Assembly (NCBI GenBank): GCA_963643985.1
Contig: CAVINP010000070.1
Coordinates: forward strand, 1 to 10,803
Direction of reading: 5' to 3'
DNA from: SFTH01 sp963643985
GTDB lineage: Bacteria; Bacillota; Clostridia; Christensenellales; Aristaeellaceae
DNA length: 10,803 nucleotides
In this document: piece by piece, positions 6,234-10,803 of the stretch
Layout of the letters: each line of letters starts with the position of its first letter
Position numbering within the stretch: the stretch's first letter is position 1
Notes under the pieces: model-generated
What the model was told of the DNA's origin: nothing
Seen by the model: only the letters and a program-made list of their open reading frames with translations
Database searches by the model: none
Program-made: the position numbers and the translations under genes

Positions 6234-9200
6234 ATGAAGAAACTTATCCCGATTTTGCTTGCGCTGATGATGCTGGTCTGCCTGCCGGCCTGTGCCGAGG
6301 AAGGCGAAAATCTGATTGTCAACGGCGATTTTTCGGAAATTACGTCCTCGGGGCTTCCCGAGGGCTGGCAGCAGGGCATGTGGTATACCGACACGGGCGT
6401 GAGCCATCTGACCGTCGAGGAAGACGGCCTTGACGGCAACTGCGTATCCGTCTACAATGCCGATGCCAACGATGCCCGCTTCGAGCAGACGATTGATGTC
6501 GAGCCGGACACGCTCTACCGCTTCTCCTGCATGGTCAGGGCCGAGGACTGCGGCAGTGACGGCTACGGTGCGACCATTTCCTTCAAGGACAACTTTTCCT
6601 ATTCCGAGGCGCTCTACGACACGCAGGGCGACTGGCTGGAGGTCGTCTGCTACGGCAGGACGGGCGAGGATCAGACGGAACTTACGCTGTTTCTGCGTGT
6701 GGGCGGCTACGGCATGCTCAACAGCGGCCGAGCCTGGTTTGACGATGTCGAGGCCGTGCGCGTGGACGAGGTGCCGGACGGCTGCAGCGTGCTCGATCTT
6801 GCGCCGCAGGAATCCTCCGGCAGTTCAAACACGACGACCGCAACCGTATCCGACGACGAGCCTTCGCGCAACACGCAGGCCTATCTGCTGCTGACGCTGC
6901 TCTACGGCGTGCTGATACTTGCCCTCGTGCGGCGCTCCGGGCGCATGCGCAGAAGCCCCCTGTGCGGCAGGTGGCTCTTCGTCATCGCCATGGGCGCAGC
7001 GCTGCTTGTGCGCATCGTGGTGGCCTGCACCGTGCGCGGCTACAACACGGACATCAACTGCTTCTCGGCCTGGTCGGAGCGCATCTTCTCGGTGGGCCCC
7101 GCGAACTTCTATTCCGAGGACTATTTCTGTGACTACCCGCCGCTGTACATGCTGCTGCTCTGGCTGCCTGCGGCACTGCGCAACCTGCTGGGCATCACTT
7201 ATCAGGGCGCACTGCACCTGATACTGCTCAAGTTCATGCCCATACTCTGCGACCTGCTGGGGGCATGGCTCGTCTACCGCGTGGCCAAACGGCGTCACGG
7301 CATGAGCCTTGCAAGCCTGCTTGCAATCTTTTACCTGTTCAACCCCGCGACCCTCATCGACTCGGCGGCCTGGGGGCAGATCGACTCCGTCTTTACGCTG
7401 CTGGTCGCGCTCTGTGCGCTCTATGCCGCGGACGAAAAATACCTGCCCGCGCTGCTCGCCTTTGCTGCATCCATGCTGATCAAGCCCCAGGCCATGCTCT
7501 TTGCGCCGCTGGGCCTGATCGCCATCGTGATCGACCTGATCCGCTCCAAGAATGCCCGTAAGGCACTGAACGCACTGCTGGGCGTATTGGCGGCGGTCGG
7601 TCTGATCCTCGTCACCGCCCTGATATTTACTCTCGGCAAGGCAAACCCGCTTGAGTGGATCATTAATCTCTATTCGAATACGCTCGGCAGTTATGCCTAC
7701 GTGACGGTCAATGCGCTCAATCTCTACAACCTGTTCGGTCTGAACTGGGCTGCGGCCGACAGCCAGCCCTTCTGGACGGTGTTTGCGTGGGTGATGTTCG
7801 CGCTGTCCTATCTCTACTGCGCCTGGCTCTACCTGCGCGCCAGGGACAAAAAAAAGCTCCTGCTGCTGGGCGGACTGCTGATCTGCCTGATATTCACCTT
7901 CGGGCCGATGATCCATGAGCGCTACATCTACCCCGCGATGCTGCTGCTTTTGCTCTTCTATGCCATGGAACGCGACCGCCGCGTGCTTGCCTCGCTGACG
8001 GTGCTGACCGTCACGCTGACGCTCAACGAGATACTGGTACTGCAGGGCGGCACGGGCTCGGGCAACTACGGGCACCTCTACACCTCGGAGCAGTGGCTCA
8101 ACTCTCTCGTATCGCTGACGAACGTGTTCAATGCGCTCTATCTGGCCTACGTCTCCTTTGACATCTGCGCCTTTTCGCACATCGTGCCGCTCAAACCGGG
8201 CCTTCCCAAGGATGCGGAGCCTGTGCGGGATCATCGCCTGCACCTGAAATGGCGCGACTACGTGCTGATGATCGCCGTGACGGCCGTCTATGCCGTAGTG
8301 GCCTTTACCAACCTCGGCGCGACGAGTGCGCCGCAGGTCGGCTGGACTTCCTCGCACGGCGGCGAGTCCGTCACCTTCGATCTGGGAGAAGTGCATACCT
8401 ACCGCATGTACTACTACGGCGGCATCTGCAATTCCACGTTCACGGTGGAGCTCTCCAACGATGGCGAGAACTGGACGGAGCCGTACCAGGCCAGGTATGA
8501 TCAGGGCGAAATCTTCCGCTGGCTGTGGTATGTGCCGCAGAACGAGAGCGGCTCCAACGCCATGGGCACGACCGTCGACCCGGGGGACGGCAGTGCCTAC
8601 GTGACCTTTGCCGATACCGACAACCCCTACCCCATGCAGACCTCGCGCTATGTGCGCATCACCGCCCGGCAGGCGGGGCTGATACTCTACGAAGTCGCCT
8701 TCCGGGACGAAGACGGCAGCCTGATCGAAGTCCGGGACGTTGTTCAGACGGATGTGCTGGAAGATCTTGCGACCGATGCAAACCTGCTGCTGGATGAGCA
8801 GGACACCGTTCCGGAGATCCCAAGCTACTACAACAGCACCTATTTTGACGAGATCTATCATGCACGCACAGCCTACGAGCTGCTGCACGGCATGAGCATA
8901 TACGAATGGACGCATCCGCCGCTGGGCAAGGTACTGATGATGGTCGGCATACAGATCTTCGGCATGACGCCCTTCGGCTGGCGCTTCATGGGTGCGCTGA
9001 TGGGCGTGCTGATGCTGCCGCTGATGTATCTGCTGGTCAGGCAGCTGAGCAAATCGGGTAAACTGTCACTGATCGCCATGCTGCTGCTCGCGCTGGACAG
9101 CATGCACTTTACCCAGACACGCATCGCCACTATAGACTCCTATGCGGTATTCTGGATCATGCTGATGTACCTGTTCATGATACGCTATCTGCAGATGTCC

Positions 9201-10073
9201 TGGCAGCAGGTACGCTTTGGGAGGACACTGATCCCGCTGGGGCTGTGCGGCATCACCATGGGCATCGCCTGCGCCACAAAGTGGATCTGCTGCTATGCGG
9301 CGGTCGGGCTTGCGGTACTCTTCTTTGTGAAGATGATCGCGGAGTTCATGACGGCCCGCCGCGGCAGGACCAAATTTGCCGGGCGCTTCTTCGGCACGGT
9401 CGGCTTCTGTCTGCTGTTCTTTATTGTGCTGCCCGTGCTGATCTACCTGCTCAGCTATTATTGGCAGCTGCGCTGCGAGGGCGTGGAGACGATATGGGAT
9501 ATGTTCAGCCGTGAGCGCATCGAACGCGTCGTACAGCTGCAAAAGAGCATGTTCAGCTATCACGCAGGTCTGAGCGGCGATACACACTACTTCCGCTCGC
9601 CCTGGTACCAGTGGCCGGTCATCTACTGGCCGATGTGGTACTTCTCCGGCTCGTCCTATCTGCCGGATGGCATGATCTCCTCCATCTCCTGCATGGGCAA
9701 TCCCGCCGTGTGGTGGACGGGGCTGGTCGCGCTGATATTCATACTGCTCGCCTGTGCATGGCGCAGAAGGGCGCCTCGAACCTGGCCGGTGGTGCTCATC
9801 GGCTTTGCGGCGCAGTTCCTGCCGTGGGTGCTGGTGCCGCGCTCGACCTTCATCTATCACTACTTTGCCAGCGTGCCCTTTATCATCATCTGCACGGTGC
9901 TGGCACTGGATGAGATCCGAAAGCGCAACAAAAAGGCATTTACTGTCTGCAGCTGCGTGCTGCTTGCGCTGGCGCTGGTGCTCTTTGCGGCGTTCTATCC
10001 GCTGGAGTCCGGCCTGCCCGCGCCGCTGAGCTATGTGAAATACTTAAGATGGTTCAAATGGTACAACTACTGA
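6234..10073 (+). CDS. Double GT-C glycosyltransferase: Gpi18-like plus protein O-mannosyltransferase (PMT) fusion
   Basis: Membrane protein of 1279 aa, about twice a usual GT-C enzyme, likely using polyprenyl-phosphate sugars outside the membrane. Order: signal sequence (1-21; LPAC at 17-20 is a poor lipobox); CBM4/9-like beta-sandwich (about 26-178, from NLIVNGDFSE); transmembrane helix (215-233); first GT-C unit (about 245-660) with NTDIN (Asp273), DYPPLY (Asp300), GQIDSVF (381-387), KPQ (417-419) and HERYIYP (561-567), resembling Gpi18/COG5542 mannosyltransferases; helix (674-695); discoidin-like domain (about 698-828); and a GT39/PMT unit (about 860-1255) with FDEIYHA (Asp872-Glu873), THPPLGK (893-899), QTRIATID (961-968), ATKW (1014-1017), His1110, SPWYQWP (1122-1128) and a multi-helix C-terminal part. 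Both units look intact. The acceptor is unknown: surface proteins or a wall polymer. The stop is 18 bp before comM. Confidence 0.88.
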   Translation: MKKLIPILLALMMLVCLPACAEEGENLIVNGDFSEITSSGLPEGWQQGMWYTDTGVSHLTVEEDGLDGNCVSVYNADANDARFEQTIDVEPDTLYRFSCMVRAEDCGSDGYGATISFKDNFSYSEALYDTQGDWLEVVCYGRTGEDQTELTLFLRVGGYGMLNSGRAWFDDVEAVRVDEVPDGCSVLDLAPQESSGSSNTTTATVSDDEPSRNTQAYLLLTLLYGVLILALVRRSGRMRRSPLCGRWLFVIAMGAALLVRIVVACTVRGYNTDINCFSAWSERIFSVGPANFYSEDYFCDYPPLYMLLLWLPAALRNLLGITYQGALHLILLKFMPILCDLLGAWLVYRVAKRRHGMSLASLLAIFYLFNPATLIDSAAWGQIDSVFTLLVALCALYAADEKYLPALLAFAASMLIKPQAMLFAPLGLIAIVIDLIRSKNARKALNALLGVLAAVGLILVTALIFTLGKANPLEWIINLYSNTLGSYAYVTVNALNLYNLFGLNWAAADSQPFWTVFAWVMFALSYLYCAWLYLRARDKKKLLLLGGLLICLIFTFGPMIHERYIYPAMLLLLLFYAMERDRRVLASLTVLTVTLTLNEILVLQGGTGSGNYGHLYTSEQWLNSLVSLTNVFNALYLAYVSFDICAFSHIVPLKPGLPKDAEPVRDHRLHLKWRDYVLMIAVTAVYAVVAFTNLGATSAPQVGWTSSHGGESVTFDLGEVHTYRMYYYGGICNSTFTVELSNDGENWTEPYQARYDQGEIFRWLWYVPQNESGSNAMGTTVDPGDGSAYVTFADTDNPYPMQTSRYVRITARQAGLILYEVAFRDEDGSLIEVRDVVQTDVLEDLATDANLLLDEQDTVPEIPSYYNSTYFDEIYHARTAYELLHGMSIYEWTHPPLGKVLMMVGIQIFGMTPFGWRFMGALMGVLMLPLMYLLVRQLSKSGKLSLIAMLLLALDSMHFTQTRIATIDSYAVFWIMLMYLFMIRYLQMSWQQVRFGRTLIPLGLCGITMGIACATKWICCYAAVGLAVLFFVKMIAEFMTARRGRTKFAGRFFGTVGFCLLFFIVLPVLIYLLSYYWQLRCEGVETIWDMFSRERIERVVQLQKSMFSYHAGLSGDTHYFRSPWYQWPVIYWPMWYFSGSSYLPDGMISSISCMGNPAVWWTGLVALIFILLACAWRRRAPRTWPVVLIGFAAQFLPWVLVPRSTFIYHYFASVPFIIICTVLALDEIRKRNKKAFTVCSCVLLALALVLFAAFYPLESGLPAPLSYVKYLRWFKWYNY

Positions 10074-10077
10074 TGAG

Positions 10078-10086
10078 AAGGAGGTG
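10078..10086 (+). promoter_or_regulatory. Shine-Dalgarno site of comM
   Basis: AAGGAGGTG directly after the glycosyltransferase stop; 7 bases separate its last GG from ATG 10092. It fixes the start and indicates translation from the same transcript as the upstream gene. Confidence 0.88.
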
Positions 10087-10091
10087 CACCC

Positions 10092-10803
10092 ATGCTGGCA
10101 AGCATACCGAGCTTTGGTCTGATCGGCATTGACGGCTTTACCGTGACCGCGGAAATCAATCTGGCGGGCGGCGTGCCCATGTTTGAAATTGTGGGTCTGC
10201 CGGACGCGTCGGTCAAGGAATCCCGCGAACGCGTCCGGGCGGCACTGAAGAACAGCGGCTTTAATTTTCCGAACGGCCGCATCACCGTAAATCTCGCGCC
10301 CGCGGATCTGAAAAAAGAAGGCCCCGCCTACGACCTTCCCATCGCGCTGGGGCTGCTGGCCTGCAGCGGCATGCTGGACCCCAAGGCTTTTGCGGACACC
10401 GGTGCCATCGGCGAGCTGTCGCTGGACGGCAGCGTGCGCGGCGTGCGCGGCGCACTGCCCATGGTGATCTATGCCCGCACGCAGGGCATGAAGCGCGTGA
10501 TGCTGCCTGCGGCCAATCTGCCGGAAGTGCGCTGCATCGAGGGCATAGAACTGCTGCCCGTCAACAATCTTTTGCAGGCCGAACGTCACTTCTCTGGTGC
10601 GGAAAAGATCGCACCTGCCGAAACCATTGCCTATTCCGAACTGCTCTCCTCGCGCGAGAGCACCGTGGATTTTTCGCACGTGAAGGGCCAAAAGAGCGCC
10701 AAGCGTGCACTGGAAATTGCCGCAGCCGGCGGTCACAACGTACTGCTCATCGGCCCGCCCGGCTCGGGCAAGACGCTGATGGCGCGTTGTCTGCCGACCA
10801 TAC
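10092..10803 (+). CDS. comM: ComM/YifB Mg-chelatase-like AAA+ ATPase (partial)
   Basis: N-terminal 237 residues of a protein that is usually about 500 aa; the window ends inside it. ComM is a hexameric helicase that promotes branch migration during natural transformation in Gram-negative bacteria; the role of the Bacillota homologue (YifB) is less clear. The N-terminal lobe shows the family signature GLPDASVKESRERVRAAL (35-52), ITVNLAPADLKKEGPAYDLP (64-83) and GELSLDG (107-113). The Mg-chelatase ATPase domain starts near 190, with Walker A GPPGSGKT at 221-228. In many Bacillota it lies beside rnhB, yraN and dprA; here it is about 8 kb from yraN. It is probably cotranscribed with the glycosyltransferase gene. 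Confidence 0.95.
   Translation, partial: MLASIPSFGLIGIDGFTVTAEINLAGGVPMFEIVGLPDASVKESRERVRAALKNSGFNFPNGRITVNLAPADLKKEGPAYDLPIALGLLACSGMLDPKAFADTGAIGELSLDGSVRGVRGALPMVIYARTQGMKRVMLPAANLPEVRCIEGIELLPVNNLLQAERHFSGAEKIAPAETIAYSELLSSRESTVDFSHVKGQKSAKRALEIAAAGGHNVLLIGPPGSGKTLMARCLPTI

Noticed and set aside
6250..6293. LPAC as a lipoprotein processing site in the glycosyltransferase fusion
   Set aside because: Pro at the -2 position fits the lipobox poorly and an A-C-A signal peptidase I site overlaps it. Left as ambiguous rather than called a lipoprotein.
6825..8915. 696-codon open frame on the - strand
   Set aside because: Lies fully antisense to the glycosyltransferase gene. Long stop-free antisense frames are expected in GC-rich coding DNA. 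The protein is His/Gln/Arg-rich with no family motif.

Overview
The window looks like chromosomal DNA of a GC-rich member of the Bacillota, most likely a gut-type Clostridia lineage. The evidence is the strong AAGGAGG-type Shine-Dalgarno sites, the Firmicutes-style order rplS-rbgA-rnhB-yraN, an Lrp/aminotransferase pair of a kind common in Clostridia, and a secreted protein with a Thr/Pro/Glu-rich linker and a peptidoglycan-binding domain. The exact genus cannot be read from the sequence. No rRNA, tRNA, CRISPR array, transposase or phage gene was found.

Left part (1-3667, all + strand). The last seven codons of what is probably rplS (ribosomal protein L19) are followed by an intrinsic terminator. 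Then come rbgA (50S assembly GTPase), rnhB (RNase HII), yraN (UPF0102 nuclease-fold protein), an Lrp/AsnC-type regulator and a class I aminotransferase. Spacing is tight, with two 4-bp start/stop overlaps, so this looks like one operon that joins ribosome and genome housekeeping to an amino-acid module.

Middle (3668-6233). A 347-bp gap holds a dispersed-repeat-like block of hairpins and a bidirectional terminator. On the - strand follows a 667-residue secreted protein with TPR-like repeats, a Thr/Pro linker, an unrecognised central region, a peptidoglycan-binding domain and a C-terminal beta-sandwich-like domain. It has a good sigma-A promoter, which also moves its start 45 bases downstream of the first in-frame ATG. 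A 215-bp divergent region with palindromes and repeated GCATAT motifs separates it from the next gene.

Right part (6234-10803, + strand). A 1279-residue membrane protein joins a signal peptide, a carbohydrate-binding-like domain, a complete Gpi18-like GT-C glycosyltransferase, a discoidin-like domain and a complete protein O-mannosyltransferase (GT39/PMT) unit. It is followed 18 bp later by comM/yifB (Mg-chelatase-like AAA+ ATPase), which runs off the window.

The main points of interest are the double glycosyltransferase fusion, with a beta-sandwich domain placed directly before the PMT catalytic Asp-Glu; its divergent pairing with a Thr/Pro-linker wall protein that could be its glycosylation target; the insertion of about 8 kb of accessory genes between yraN and comM; and a strong context bias in isoleucine codons.
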